A stretch of DNA of 64,000 bases from CAYPEK01 sp964409645 (lineage in GTDB: Bacteria > UBP15 > UBA6099), in NCBI GenBank assembly GCA_964409645.1, contig CAYPEK010000005.1, forward strand, positions 1 through 64,000, written 5' to 3'. The translations under genes were made by a program, and so were the position numbers. Numbering within the stretch: position 1 is the first letter of the stretch; each line of letters begins with the position of its first letter. The notes beneath the pieces were generated by a model that was given only the letters and a program-made list of their open reading frames with translations, was not told where the DNA came from and did not search any database. Shown here piece by piece: positions 27,074 through 36,621 of the stretch.

Positions 27074-28698
27074 GGACGAGTATCCGGAAATATATTTTTT
27101 TTGTAATAAATACACTCTTTATCAATGTCCCTGCCTATCGTTTCCAAAGCTTCTTCAGCCGCCATATGCGACGGATTCCACTCGAACCATTTCATTTCTT
27201 TCAGTCGTTTAAGCTCACTATCATCCCATTCCCGAGTATCTTCATAACACAACACCGAGGCTTGTGAGTACGGCTTTGCAAAAATCAATATTTCACTGTA
27301 ATCCGGATATGCGTCCGGACCGAGGTAAGGAAGATATGAAATCTGAACCCTGTGCCCCGAAATGTAATTCTTTGCATTGTAATGTGCAATCGTCCTCACA
27401 GGCATTGTACACATCCATGCGACATAAACTATCAGGAATATCTGAGCTATGAATCCTACCGTGCGGTTGAACGTCTGAGGCTTCGATACGAGATACGCAA
27501 GATAGGCAAGACTAATGAATGAAACAACAATTCCGGCAGCATTCTCGGATCTGACTATAGTCAATTCGTACTCCGCCACGTAATACCACAGCCTCGCCGC
27601 ACATGAAACATTGATTCCGGCAGTCAGAAGAATTGTAACCCACGCTGTTACCCTATTCATCACCTTCGCTTCTGATACCCATTGATTTGAATGCAGAACA
27701 AAAACAAGGACAAGACCGATTATGATCTCCACCACAATAAGTTCCGCGAAACCGCGTCTGATATATTGGTAAAAATGCAAACCCGTAATCTTCAGTATTT
27801 CCTGCTCATTCATCAGAAGAGTACGCAGGTGCACGTACAAAAAACATCCTATGATCGCCGCCAAAACAATCATTACAATCTGCGATGAAATAATCGGAAA
27901 ATTAGTTTTTTCATTTTTTGCAGCGCCGTTGTCACGCTCCCTCGCAAGCGCCAGCACACAACTCCACACAACTAAAACCAGCGCGATTGCGCAGCACCAG
28001 AATATGTGCGAAGGAAGTTCGTCCATAGACTTCCATATCCGCTCTATCGACTTACCGAAAGCCACGTCGGCCTGTGCAAGCAGAATCAACACCACTGTCG
28101 CTATCGGCACGGCGACAATGATTCCTATCAGCCAGTCCGCTGTTTTTCTATGGCCTCCTTCTAAGCCGCTAAGCACGGACTCCCTGTAAATCGTTTTTGC
28201 ATTGATTCCCTTTTTCCTTTCAGACAACTTGTTCAAAGCGACGTTTTCAAGACCAAGAAGCGCATTTCTCGACTTCAATCCGAAATACAGAATCGTTCCG
28301 ATCCAGATAGGATAGAAGATTTTGTCTGCTGGTCCACTCGCCTGAATAGCAAGTGCAATGGTTGCCGCCGCAAAAAGCAATCCGGAGCACACAACTGCTG
28401 AAGTCAACTTTTTGTGCTTGACAACCGGCAACAGCCAGATCATTCCTATCCCCACTCCGGATATAATTATGTTTATCCCTCTGTCATGCCTTAAAAGAAA
28501 TACATCTATCAGCAGTGCGGCAACAAGCGACGTCAAGACAATCCATCGGGGCTTCATATTTTCGGGATACAGTTCTTGCGGTAGCATAACAGGCGATTCA
28601 CTCATAGCCGGTTCACTGCCTTCGTGGACTTTCTTTCCACATTCCGGGCAATATTCAGAGTCGTCTTCCATAGCCGCGCCACACCCGATACATATCAT
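27067..28698 (-). CDS. Zinc-ribbon membrane protein, DUF4153/DUF4173-like
   Basis: The 543-residue protein starts with a zinc ribbon, CIGCGAAMEDDSEYCPECG, with two CxxC pairs. About a dozen membrane segments follow. The segment YIRRGFAELIVVEIIIGL and the later TAWVTILLTAGINVSC with WYYVAEYELTIVRS match the DUF4153/DUF4173 family of bacterial membrane proteins. The C-terminal 90 residues (HYNAKNYISGHR, then YLGPDAYPDYSEIL) are soluble. GGAGGA nine bases upstream supports the start. The role of the family is unknown to me. It diverges from a Tat-exported phosphoesterase across 302 AT-rich bases. Confidence 0.75.
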   Translation of the reverse strand: MICIGCGAAMEDDSEYCPECGKKVHEGSEPAMSESPVMLPQELYPENMKPRWIVLTSLVAALLIDVFLLRHDRGINIIISGVGIGMIWLLPVVKHKKLTSAVVCSGLLFAAATIALAIQASGPADKIFYPIWIGTILYFGLKSRNALLGLENVALNKLSERKKGINAKTIYRESVLSGLEGGHRKTADWLIGIIVAVPIATVVLILLAQADVAFGKSIERIWKSMDELPSHIFWCCAIALVLVVWSCVLALARERDNGAAKNEKTNFPIISSQIVMIVLAAIIGCFLYVHLRTLLMNEQEILKITGLHFYQYIRRGFAELIVVEIIIGLVLVFVLHSNQWVSEAKVMNRVTAWVTILLTAGINVSCAARLWYYVAEYELTIVRSENAAGIVVSFISLAYLAYLVSKPQTFNRTVGFIAQIFLIVYVAWMCTMPVRTIAHYNAKNYISGHRVQISYLPYLGPDAYPDYSEILIFAKPYSQASVLCYEDTREWDDSELKRLKEMKWFEWNPSHMAAEEALETIGRDIDKECIYYKKNIFPDTRPQ

Positions 28699-28778
28699 GG
28701 ACCTAGTCCTCCATAATAATTTACTGCATGAAATTCACAGCAACCTCGATATAATTTCGCTGGCAAATCTTCACTTCC

Positions 28779-28808
28779 ATTATACCCACAATACACTCTT
28801 CGTAACAA
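28779..28808 (-). promoter_or_regulatory. Candidate sigma-70 promoter for the zinc-ribbon gene
   Basis: Read on the minus strand, TTGTTA is followed after 18 bases by a perfect TATAAT (plus-strand ATTATA at 28779-28784), about 80 bases upstream of the start codon. Confidence 0.45.
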
Positions 28809-28940
28809 CATTTCTTTTACGCAAAACCTATTAGCAAAAAGCTATCGTTGTATGATGCTACATAGCACTACCATCTTGCAGTACACATCATATTCCATTT
28901 TCCTCTTATTCAATCCATTTTGACATTACTAACATTTTTA

Positions 28941-28968
28941 TTGCGACGCGCACCATAACCATTACAAT
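28941..28968 (+). promoter_or_regulatory. Candidate sigma-70 promoter for the Tat phosphoesterase
   Basis: TTGCGA (28941-28946) and TACAAT (28963-28968) are 16 bases apart, with the ribosome-binding site 20 bases downstream. Confidence 0.35.
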
Positions 28969-29000
28969 ATACACACAACGACGGGAACGAGGTGGCTCGC

Positions 29001-30230
29001 ATGACGGGAATGGACAGACGTGAATTTCTGAAGCTCGCGGGGGCGACCGCAGGAGTTGCTGCGGCGCAATCCATATTTCCCGGTTGGGTTTTCGCGCAGG
29101 AAGGCGGCAAGCCGGTCATCGCCGCATCAGCCGTACGACAGCCAAGCTTTATAGCGCCCGCCATCGTTAAAACCGGCGACGCGATCCCGATGATCGCGCA
29201 GGAAGGCGCGCAAATCGCGTCGCTGTGGCTGCAACCCGCCGCCGCTGAAGGAAAGATCGCGCTTAAAATATCCGCCGACAGCAAATCATTTGCGCCCGAA
29301 TCGACGCCCGCACCCGGCATGTACGATCTTTTTGCGGAAGTCGCGACAAAGGACGGGAAACGCATCGAGAAGCAGCCGCTCGCAGTGCGTTTTGTCAACG
29401 AGTTCAAGCGCGACTTCGTTTTCGGCGTGATCAGCGACGTGCATTTCGGCGACCCGCGCGTCAGGGCGAAAGTCCCCGATTTCGACACACCCGGATACCT
29501 AAAAAAAGAAATTGATATTATGAACGAACGCGGCGTCGAGTTCTGCATCTCTTGCGGTGATTTCTGCTTCATTCCGCCCGGCACAAAAACCGAACTGCTC
29601 GATTATGTAGAAACGCTGGCTGCCAACGCGAAATTTCCAATTTTCAGCGTGCCCGGCAACCACGACGGCTACGCGACCGGAACTCCCAAGAAAGTCAACT
29701 ACGATACATTCAAATACTGGTATAGATACTTCGGCTCGTTTTATTATGATTCGTCTTACGATGGGATCGAACTGATCGGCATAAACACGTACGACAGGCC
29801 GGCGCTCGAACGCAACATTTACGGCGGCAAAGTGGACACAATGGATTGCGGGGCAATGCAGCCGGAACAACTCGCATGGCTCGAATCCGCGTTGAAGGCC
29901 GCCCGCGCGCGCAACAACAACATCATAATGTTCGGCCACCAGAATCCGACCAACACGGTGATAGATGTCAACGGCCCGTTCGAGGTGAAACCGTTCACGG
30001 AAACCGGTCGCCTCGAATTGATCGAGCTGATGAAAAAATACGATGTCGATGCATTTTTTAACGGCCACGTCCACGGAATTTATGAGGAAAAAGTCGGCAA
30101 CACGAAAGTCATCACAGCGCCGACGACCGGCAGCCTGCCCTTCGGCGACTTCCCACTCGGATTCCTAATGGTCACAGTCAAAGACGGCAAAGTCGCATCG
30201 TACGAAACAGTCGTGACGGCAAGACTTTAA
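29001..30230 (+). CDS. Tat-exported calcineurin-like metallophosphoesterase
   Basis: GAGG at 28989-28992 lies eight bases before the ATG at 29001, which I prefer over a GTG at 28992. The 409-residue protein begins with a Tat signal, DRREFLKLAGATAGVAA, probably cleaved after VFA. After a beta domain (about 35-130) comes the metallophosphoesterase core with all five blocks: ISDVHFGD, SCGDFCF, PGNHDGYA, MFGHQNP and NGHVHG. The di-metal site should hydrolyse a phosphomonoester or phosphodiester in the periplasm after folding in the cytoplasm. DFCF in place of the usual GDxxD/N pattern is a small variation. The natural substrate is not predictable. Confidence 0.9.
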   Translation: MTGMDRREFLKLAGATAGVAAAQSIFPGWVFAQEGGKPVIAASAVRQPSFIAPAIVKTGDAIPMIAQEGAQIASLWLQPAAAEGKIALKISADSKSFAPESTPAPGMYDLFAEVATKDGKRIEKQPLAVRFVNEFKRDFVFGVISDVHFGDPRVRAKVPDFDTPGYLKKEIDIMNERGVEFCISCGDFCFIPPGTKTELLDYVETLAANAKFPIFSVPGNHDGYATGTPKKVNYDTFKYWYRYFGSFYYDSSYDGIELIGINTYDRPALERNIYGGKVDTMDCGAMQPEQLAWLESALKAARARNNNIIMFGHQNPTNTVIDVNGPFEVKPFTETGRLELIELMKKYDVDAFFNGHVHGIYEEKVGNTKVITAPTTGSLPFGDFPLGFLMVTVKDGKVASYETVVTARL

Positions 30231-30262
30231 TTTCGTGTTAACTGAAAGATAAATTCGAGAAT

Positions 30263-31405
30263 TCAGGCGCGTTTCATCTTCCTCATGCCCATGAGAAAAC
30301 GCAGAACGCCGATCCGGCGCACCACCTCGTAAGCCGCCATCGTTACGATGAACGACAGCACTAGAGTGACTGTGAATTTCACAGGTATTCCCTGATCGAG
30401 TTTGATCGCTCGCGCGCCGATGAGGATGATGAAAGTCTGGTGCATGATATAGAATGGTAGCGCGGCATCCACGGCATACTTCAGAGACTTGTTGGTAAAC
30501 AGCAACTTACGTGAAGCGACGCCGCACAGCCCGATCACCCAGCACCAGCCGTTGAATGCCCATATCACCACTGCAAACAGTTTCAATGCAATGCTGTTCA
30601 CGTCCGGTTTGATTACGAATTCGAGAAGCAGAAATGTCGATGCGATGACTGCGCCGATTATCAGCGCAAGCTTCCCATTTCGCGCGGCGGCTTCCCTCAG
30701 CCGCACGTCCGAATAAATCATATAGCCGAAAATGAAATACATTATGTAATAGAGAAAATTTGCCCAGTCGGCGATCAGGTTCTGGTTGCCGCCGGGATAG
30801 AACGGCCTCAGGCACAACTCGCTGAACATAAGCGGTATCGCGAGCATGAAAATCCTACCGCCTTTTGAGAAATATGCCACAAATTTCTCTGCCGTTCCCG
30901 CGCTCTTGCCTCGCAGCCTCATGAAAAGCGGCAGCACGATAAGCGAATAAACGAGTAGATACGCCATGAACCAGAGGTGATGCCAGCTCAGATTGCCCTC
31001 CGGATACGGCGCGCTGAAAACGTGCGGATAAAAACTCATATACGAGCCGTGGAACTGTCCCTTCAGTATCCGCTCGGTGTAAACCTGCGGCGGAATGACC
31101 ACCAGCATCCCGAACAGGAGCGGCACGCCGAGCCGTTGCAGACGCTCCACCGCGTATGCCTTGCCGGACCTGAAACCGAGCGCGCAGAAAGTGCCGCCGC
31201 CCGACAGCAGGAACAAAAGCGGCATGTGCCACATGTTCAGGAACATATTGAAAGCGGTGAGCCCCGGGCTGAGCACGTCGTTCTTGATGTGAAAATTCCA
31301 CGTGACGAAAATCATCGCGGTGTGGAACGGGAGCAGGAGCAGGACGGCCGTCACACGCAGCCAGTCCATGTCGTACAGCCTTGCGGCGCTTTTAATGCTT
31401 GTCAT
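30263..31405 (-). CDS. Acyltransferase-3 family membrane protein
   Basis: The 380-residue protein has about ten membrane segments and the acyltransferase-3 opening RLYDMDWLRVTAVLLLLPFH, with the catalytic-type His in PFHTAMIF, then HMPLLFLLSGGGTF and the RLQRLGVPLLFG turn. Family members move an acyl group, often acetyl or succinyl, from the cytoplasm to extracellular polysaccharide, as in MdoC/OafA-type enzymes. Its start is only three bases after the stop of a membrane-anchored SGNH hydrolase on the same strand. Separate SGNH partners are known to complete acyl transfer in some acyltransferase-3 systems, so the two probably form one unit that modifies a surface glycan. Confidence 0.85.
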   Translation of the reverse strand: MTSIKSAARLYDMDWLRVTAVLLLLPFHTAMIFVTWNFHIKNDVLSPGLTAFNMFLNMWHMPLLFLLSGGGTFCALGFRSGKAYAVERLQRLGVPLLFGMLVVIPPQVYTERILKGQFHGSYMSFYPHVFSAPYPEGNLSWHHLWFMAYLLVYSLIVLPLFMRLRGKSAGTAEKFVAYFSKGGRIFMLAIPLMFSELCLRPFYPGGNQNLIADWANFLYYIMYFIFGYMIYSDVRLREAAARNGKLALIIGAVIASTFLLLEFVIKPDVNSIALKLFAVVIWAFNGWCWVIGLCGVASRKLLFTNKSLKYAVDAALPFYIMHQTFIILIGARAIKLDQGIPVKFTVTLVLSFIVTMAAYEVVRRIGVLRFLMGMRKMKRA

Positions 31406-31408
31406 GGT

Positions 31409-32518
31409 TCACTCTACCGGTGCGGGATTCGCCTTCACAAGGCGCGGGTGCGTTTTCAAATATTCATAAAGCTTTTCAGCAACCACTTTGTGGCCGTATT
31501 CGTTGAGATGTCCGTTGGGATCGGAGCGCACGGCGCGGTAATCCTGATCTCTCATTCCCGCGATCAGGTCGAACACCGGAATGCCTCGTTCGACCGCATA
31601 CCTGTCCACGTCCGAGTATGGATACTCGTTCCGCGAGCGTTCGGCGAAGGGCTTGTCCGTCATAGGAAAAAACACAATCAGCACATTGAAGCCGTACTTG
31701 TCGCTCAGGTCGAGAAGCCTGTCGAGCGACCTGAAAACCTCATCCCTCGACACATTGTATTGGTTGCGGCCCGGCTTGTATTTCATTCCCGACAGAATAC
31801 GGTCGAGCCTGACATTCAAAAACCTCGCGAGAAAAGAATGCTTGCAAAGGGATTCGTTAAGACGATTCGGAATCGGCAGAGACAAGGGAATAACATACTC
31901 TCCGGTATCAACCACAAAAACGCCCTTCCGCGTCGTGTAATAAGGGTGCCTGTCGGAGAAAAGAAAACTGGTGAAATCATTCATTGTGAATTCGAGAATT
32001 ACGAGATGCGGTCGAAAAGCAAGACCGTGCCTCTCAAACGCTTCCACTTCCTGATATGTGCTGTACGAACCGAAAGAAAAGTTCGCAACCACCGCCCCGC
32101 TTCCGGCCGGTTCGTCCTTTGCAAGCATATTCTCCAAACGCCACGAAAAGTTTTTCGGCAGGTCCTCCTTCCGAACCATTCCGTATCCGATCGAATCGCC
32201 CAGAAGGACTACTCGCTTCATTCTTTTAAGAACGTCCTTATCAAAAAACCTGTAATAGTAATCTCCCAGATTTCGATCCCCTACTCTCGCTGAATTCGCA
32301 TCTATATCGGGCTCGAAATACACATTCCCGTTAACGCTTTTCACAACCGGGAAATTGACGCCTTTCTCGTTTACACTCTGCGGTTTTCTGCCGGCCGCAA
32401 ACAACTTCCAATTCGTGCGCGACAGCGCCCGGATAGCAAACTCGGCTACCATCAATGCCACCATCACCGCTGTTGCAACCGTCAAAATGCGTATGAACAG
32501 AGCTTTTGCTGTTTTCAT
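31409..32518 (-). CDS. Membrane-anchored SGNH/GDSL hydrolase
   Basis: The 369-residue protein has one N-terminal membrane helix (ILTVATAVMVALMVAEFAI) and a periplasmic SGNH domain. Visible blocks are VVLLGDSIGYGM (nucleophile Ser), FSFGSYSTYQEV (Gly block), LEFTMNDF (Asn block) and DPNGHLNEYGH, which carries the Asp and His of the triad. SGNH enzymes are esterases or, when paired with acyltransferase-3 proteins, O-acyltransferases on glycans. The downstream acyltransferase-3 gene starts three bases after this stop, indicating translational coupling. Function on a cell-surface polysaccharide is inferred from this pairing. Confidence 0.82.
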   Translation of the reverse strand: MKTAKALFIRILTVATAVMVALMVAEFAIRALSRTNWKLFAAGRKPQSVNEKGVNFPVVKSVNGNVYFEPDIDANSARVGDRNLGDYYYRFFDKDVLKRMKRVVLLGDSIGYGMVRKEDLPKNFSWRLENMLAKDEPAGSGAVVANFSFGSYSTYQEVEAFERHGLAFRPHLVILEFTMNDFTSFLFSDRHPYYTTRKGVFVVDTGEYVIPLSLPIPNRLNESLCKHSFLARFLNVRLDRILSGMKYKPGRNQYNVSRDEVFRSLDRLLDLSDKYGFNVLIVFFPMTDKPFAERSRNEYPYSDVDRYAVERGIPVFDLIAGMRDQDYRAVRSDPNGHLNEYGHKVVAEKLYEYLKTHPRLVKANPAPVE

Positions 32519-32574
32519 TTCCGCATAAGTATATCAGATACCGTTTTTCAGCTCGTCAGAATCGAGAAATATAT

Positions 32575-34215
32575 TTAGAAAATGAAATCCGTCGAGACGA
32601 ATTGCGACTTGTGTTCACGCGTGATTCTGGTAAGAATCGCCTTGTTCACGTCCGCGTCTTTCGCTGCGACAAGCGCGCGGATCGAAAAAACGCGGAGCGC
32701 GTCGGAGACGGACAGCGTTCCCTCCGCGGAGTCCTTCCGTCCGGTGAACGGGAACACATCCGGCCCGCGCTGGCACTGGCTGTTGATGTTCACTCGGCTC
32801 ACCTGATTCACGAGCGGATCGATCAGGCCGGCGATCACATCCGGATCGTTGCCGAAAATGCTCACCTGCTGGCCATACTTCGAGTTTATTATGTAATCGA
32901 GCGGCTGGCTGATGTCGTCGAACGGGACAACGGGCACTACCGGCCCGAACTGCTCCTCCGTATAGACCTTCATTTTCGAATTCACCGGATACAATACCGC
33001 CGGGTTGAAGAACGTGCCGTTCACAGCGCCGCCAGATTCGTTGACAATCCGCGCCCCATTATCTTCGGCGTCGGCAACGAGGCCCGCGAGATACTGCGTC
33101 TTTCCCGGCTCAGGCAGCGGCGTAATAAATACTCCGTTCTCCCACGGCATGCCGATCCGCAGAGAGCCCACCGCCGCGCTGAACTTCGCGAGAAATTCGT
33201 CCGCCACTTTCGAATGCACAAACAGTATCTTGAGCGCGGTGCACCGCTGCCCGTTGAATGAAAGGCTGCCGGTCACGCATTCCTTCACAGTGAGATCGAG
33301 GTCCGCGTCCGGAAGTATTATCGCTTCATTCTTAGCGTCGAGCCCGAGCACGCTGCGCAGCCTATGCGGCGAGGGATGCTGTTTTTTCAGGATATCCGCC
33401 ACACGGCTCGATCCGATGAACGCGAGCACGTCTATTCCGCCCGATGCCATCAGAGGCGAAATTATCCGCGGTCCGTCACCGTAAAGAGTGTTCACAACAC
33501 CCTTGGGAAAACAGTCGCGGAACAGATCGAGAAGCGGCGAGTATAAAAGGACGCCGTATTTCGGCGGTTTCAAAATCACCGTGTTGCCCATTATCAACAC
33601 CGGAATCAGCGTCGTGAATGTCTCATTGAGCGGATAATTGTAAGGCCCCATGCTGAGCACAACGCCGAGCGGCGAGCGCCGTATCTGGCCGATCACGCCC
33701 TCCTCTATCACGAAACGCGACGAAATGCGGTCGAGTTCCTTCAGCGAGTCGATCGTCTTTCTGATGTACTCCACCGTGCGGTCGAATTCCTTTTCCGAGT
33801 CCGGAAGCGTTTTGCCGATCTCCCACATCAGCAGGTTCACGACTTCCTTCTTCACGCTTTTCATGCGAAAAAGAAATTCCTCGACATGCTCGATGCGTCC
33901 GGCAACCGACATCGTCGGCCACTCCCCACGCCCGTTGTCATACGCGGCGGCGGCAGCCTTAAGCGCCTCAAGCGACTCCTTCTCGGTCATGAGCGGATAC
34001 GATCCAAGCAGCTTCGGCGAAACGCCCGAAGAGTCCATCACGCAGACCGGCGAATACACATCCTGCATTGGTCCCTTCCATTCGCGAAGCTCGCCATCCA
34101 TCAGGTACTTTGTCTGGTTCTGCGGAATTATTTCGAGCAATTCCGCAGCTATATCTTTCTCAAAGGGAAATATCGATTCGATTTTTTGTTTCGCCGTCAT
34201 TTCCGGGGCTGCCAT
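32575..34215 (-). CDS. Aldehyde dehydrogenase, GapN (non-phosphorylating GAPDH)-like
   Basis: The 546-residue ALDH resembles the ALDH11/GapN branch: GPYNYPLNETFTTLIPVLIM, GNTVILKPPKYGV, FPKGVVNTLYGDG, catalytic Cys in SFNGQRCTALKI, and TEEQFGPVVPVV. GapN oxidises glyceraldehyde-3-phosphate directly to 3-phosphoglycerate with NADP+. The segment that normally carries the general-base Glu (ELGGK) reads LGLDAKNEAII, with Gly at the Glu position and Asp two residues on. I recall relatives with Glu at that shifted position, so this may be a subfamily trait with a Glu-to-Asp change. GGGGAAG supports the start. The upstream 111 bases are AT-rich. Substrate assignment is tentative. Confidence 0.8.
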   Translation of the reverse strand: MAAPEMTAKQKIESIFPFEKDIAAELLEIIPQNQTKYLMDGELREWKGPMQDVYSPVCVMDSSGVSPKLLGSYPLMTEKESLEALKAAAAAYDNGRGEWPTMSVAGRIEHVEEFLFRMKSVKKEVVNLLMWEIGKTLPDSEKEFDRTVEYIRKTIDSLKELDRISSRFVIEEGVIGQIRRSPLGVVLSMGPYNYPLNETFTTLIPVLIMGNTVILKPPKYGVLLYSPLLDLFRDCFPKGVVNTLYGDGPRIISPLMASGGIDVLAFIGSSRVADILKKQHPSPHRLRSVLGLDAKNEAIILPDADLDLTVKECVTGSLSFNGQRCTALKILFVHSKVADEFLAKFSAAVGSLRIGMPWENGVFITPLPEPGKTQYLAGLVADAEDNGARIVNESGGAVNGTFFNPAVLYPVNSKMKVYTEEQFGPVVPVVPFDDISQPLDYIINSKYGQQVSIFGNDPDVIAGLIDPLVNQVSRVNINSQCQRGPDVFPFTGRKDSAEGTLSVSDALRVFSIRALVAAKDADVNKAILTRITREHKSQFVSTDFIF

Positions 34216-34326
34216 ATTTAACTTCCCCTTTCGTTTCGTAATAGTATTATTTTATCAATTATATTATGAGCTTCAAACCGCGTGTGCCGGCTCACGCTTA
34301 AACCTTACAATAACACCGAAGCTGAT

Positions 34327-35802
34327 CTATAGATTCCTACGACGCGTTTTATGAATACCTTCTTTTTTAACTTCGGCTTTTTCATGTTCTTGCGTTTTAG
34401 CTGAGAACGCAGTTCTTTTCAGCGAAAATTCGCCGCTTTTCTGATTGAATCGAATCACATCTATGTGGGATACTTCCGGGACTGATTCACCCATCTTAAT
34501 TGTTACAATGTTAGCGGAGTAATCGTTTCCGGGTTTTGCCTGCTGGAAATATCGAATTCCGGCCGCGCCGGTTGACCCGGCGCCTAATAGAATCGTTTTG
34601 TCCTTGATTTTGTAAAACGGCCTGTGCTCGTGTCCGAACACGACAAGCATTGAGTGCCCAGCGATCTTTTCCGCCACTATCGGGTTGTGAACAAGAATCA
34701 CATCCGGATCAACACCGGCTTGCGCGATGTTGTAAATTATCTTATCCGCCTGTTCGTCCAGCGCTTTTTTATCTTCTTCGCTGTAAAGCTCTTTCGCGCC
34801 GGATGGATCCCCATAACCGGCGAACAGAATTCCTTTCACGCTCGCAGTGGCTCCATCCAGAACTTGCACCCCGAACTCCGTCGCGAGTTGCGCCACCACA
34901 TCGGGTGAATCGTGATTACCCGGTATGAAAATATGCGGCGTCTTGAGGCTTTTGAGATTCTCCACAAATGATAATTCAAGCGGAGTCCCCATGTCCGTAA
35001 TATCGCCGGTATCGACAATCACATCAGGACGGAATTGCCTGTTAAGTTCCAGAACAAACTTGGCGCCTATCGGATTGTTGTGGATATCCGAGATGTGAAG
35101 CAGCGTGACTGTCGATGTCGCCGCCTCGGCCTCAATTTCCGGAATCGCCAGCGAATCAAACTCGCGGTAAAAACTTCCGAGGTCACCCGTGAACTTTTCC
35201 AATTCCTTGCTCAATTGCTCTTTATGCGCAAAAGACCTTTGAACGAAATCGATAATCCGCGGCGCGTTCTCTATCAGGCCCGTGAACTCAAGATTGTTGA
35301 ACGCGGCCGGATTGTAACTGAAATACGTGGCGTATGAAAGTATGGAAATGGCCGCTGCGCCGGTTAACGCTCCGGCGGCAATTCTCAATGGCCGTATTTT
35401 CGCTCCTAAAGCCGCGCCGATGCTCCCGCCAAGAGCGCCGAGCAGCACTAACTTAAAAAAATATTTCTTTGCGAATTTCCGCAGTTTTAGCTCTATCTTT
35501 TCCGGAGAGCCGACATGCTCAATAACTCCGTTCACAACTTTCTCAGGATTATCGCTGTTGATGTTCGTTATGGAAAACGTGACGGCAACCGGAGTATTGT
35601 GCGTGCGGGCATATACAGTCCCGAACGGTTTAAAGTCAAAATTCGTGCTTCCGTGCTTCGCCGGTTTAAGCCGTAATTGGACATCTATGTCACCGATGCG
35701 GGTCTCACCACGCCCCATGAAAGACGCACAAAGTACGGCGCCCACCACAACCGTCAGAAAAAACAGCACGATGTGAATCGTTTTGAGAATTAGTTTCGGC
35801 AC
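34327..35802 (-). CDS. Membrane metallophosphoesterase
   Basis: The 491-residue protein starts at a GTG and has an N-terminal membrane helix (IVLFFLTVVVGAVLCASFM), a beta-rich stretch, then two more hydrophobic segments near 140-190 (LVLLGALGGSIGAALGA). The C-terminal half is a calcineurin-like phosphoesterase: HISDIHNNPIGA, VDTGDITDMG, PGNHDSPD, LVHNPIVAEKI and VFGHEHRPF. The catalytic part is expected on the outer face of the inner membrane if the three segments are all inserted. It stands alone on the minus strand; the neighbouring scar at 35.9-36.3 kb lies just upstream. Substrate unknown. Confidence 0.82.
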   Translation of the reverse strand: MPKLILKTIHIVLFFLTVVVGAVLCASFMGRGETRIGDIDVQLRLKPAKHGSTNFDFKPFGTVYARTHNTPVAVTFSITNINSDNPEKVVNGVIEHVGSPEKIELKLRKFAKKYFFKLVLLGALGGSIGAALGAKIRPLRIAAGALTGAAAISILSYATYFSYNPAAFNNLEFTGLIENAPRIIDFVQRSFAHKEQLSKELEKFTGDLGSFYREFDSLAIPEIEAEAATSTVTLLHISDIHNNPIGAKFVLELNRQFRPDVIVDTGDITDMGTPLELSFVENLKSLKTPHIFIPGNHDSPDVVAQLATEFGVQVLDGATASVKGILFAGYGDPSGAKELYSEEDKKALDEQADKIIYNIAQAGVDPDVILVHNPIVAEKIAGHSMLVVFGHEHRPFYKIKDKTILLGAGSTGAAGIRYFQQAKPGNDYSANIVTIKMGESVPEVSHIDVIRFNQKSGEFSLKRTAFSAKTQEHEKAEVKKEGIHKTRRRNL

Positions 35803-35883
35803 GTTGTATAACCCCGAATCCGCTTCCGTATATCCCGTAATGATATTAGTTTCTTTCAGGAATAAAACAAGTAACCTTTATGC

Positions 35884-36033
35884 TCAATTTTTTGAAATAT
35901 CGCCGAACCCTTTCACCGATATCCACACCTCGACCCGCCGGTTCTCTTCCGCCTCCGCCGGCGACTTCGAAAGAACCGATGCAACAGGCGCGGACACTAT
36001 ATTACTCTTGTCAATGCCGCATCCCTCGAGCAT
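35884..36033 (-). pseudogene. C-terminal remnant of an OmpA-family gene
   Basis: Reading the minus strand in the frame of the stop at 35884-35886 gives about 48 residues: LEGCGIDKSNIVSAPVAS, then SKSPAEAEENRRVEVWISV and a short tail. NRRVEV after a variable acidic stretch is the hallmark end of the OmpA/MotB peptidoglycan-binding domain, and GIDKSNIVS matches the preceding helix-strand. The frame is closed just upstream, near 36037, and no OmpA start exists, so only the 3' end survives. It abuts and overlaps the cut end of a DUF389 gene in another frame. Confidence 0.7.
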
Positions 36034-36331
36034 TCCTTATGTTTTCAGTCCTGTTCATTGTTGCGATAGCGAACGCGGCGCCGTGAATGGGGTCCATAAG
36101 CGGAGAAATCAGCATCGCGCCTACTATTACAGCCGAGGAGTTCATCAGAAGTCCTAAAAGCGCAATCATGCACACCGCCTGCAGCATCAGAAGATACCCG
36201 AGCGTCATCCTGCTGTTTGTTGTAAGCCTCTTCTCTATACGCTCATTATCAACAGGGCCGATCAGCTTTGCTTTAAAATGCCTTATCAGCAATGCGCCAT
36301 GAGCCACCAATCCTTTTGTATCCTCGTCCAT
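36011..36331 (-). pseudogene. Truncated DUF389 membrane protein
   Basis: From the ATG at 36331 (GGGAG seven bases upstream) the frame encodes about 106 residues. It includes RMTLGYLLMLQAVCMIALLG and NSSAVIVGAMLISPLMDPIH, which match the first membrane segments of DUF389 proteins. Full-length members have several further membrane segments; here the frame ends soon after AIATMNRTENIR. The 3' side runs into the OmpA remnant, so I read this as a gene cut by a deletion. An expressed short membrane protein cannot be excluded because the 5' signals are intact. Confidence 0.65.
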
Positions 36332-36621
36332 CGCATTACTCCCAACTTGATATATATATGAGTTAATAAGCAATCATCTGTAATTATAGGTTTTTATTGG
36401 AATTAATCACATTCAAGCACTGACGCTCTTAAGCTTTTCAATATTTATTCCTGTTGTGAGATTACCTATCAATTGATTATAATGCGAATTTTTCACGAGC
36501 TATTCGAGCCCGAACCGCGCGCGACAGAAAGCGGTCGCGTCACGCATATCAAAACAAATCTCATTCACGGAAATTCGTTGCGCAATCGGAGTAAGTCAGA
36601 AACAGGACAATCTAATTTAAA

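Larger units (their letters stand above)
28699..29000. other. AT-rich divergent intergenic region
   Basis: These 302 bases separate divergent genes and contain no credible coding frame. Two sigma-70-like promoters are listed separately (28779-28808 minus, 28941-28968 plus). GAGG at 28989-28992 is the ribosome-binding site of the downstream phosphoesterase. I see no riboswitch or RNA gene. Confidence 0.6.
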
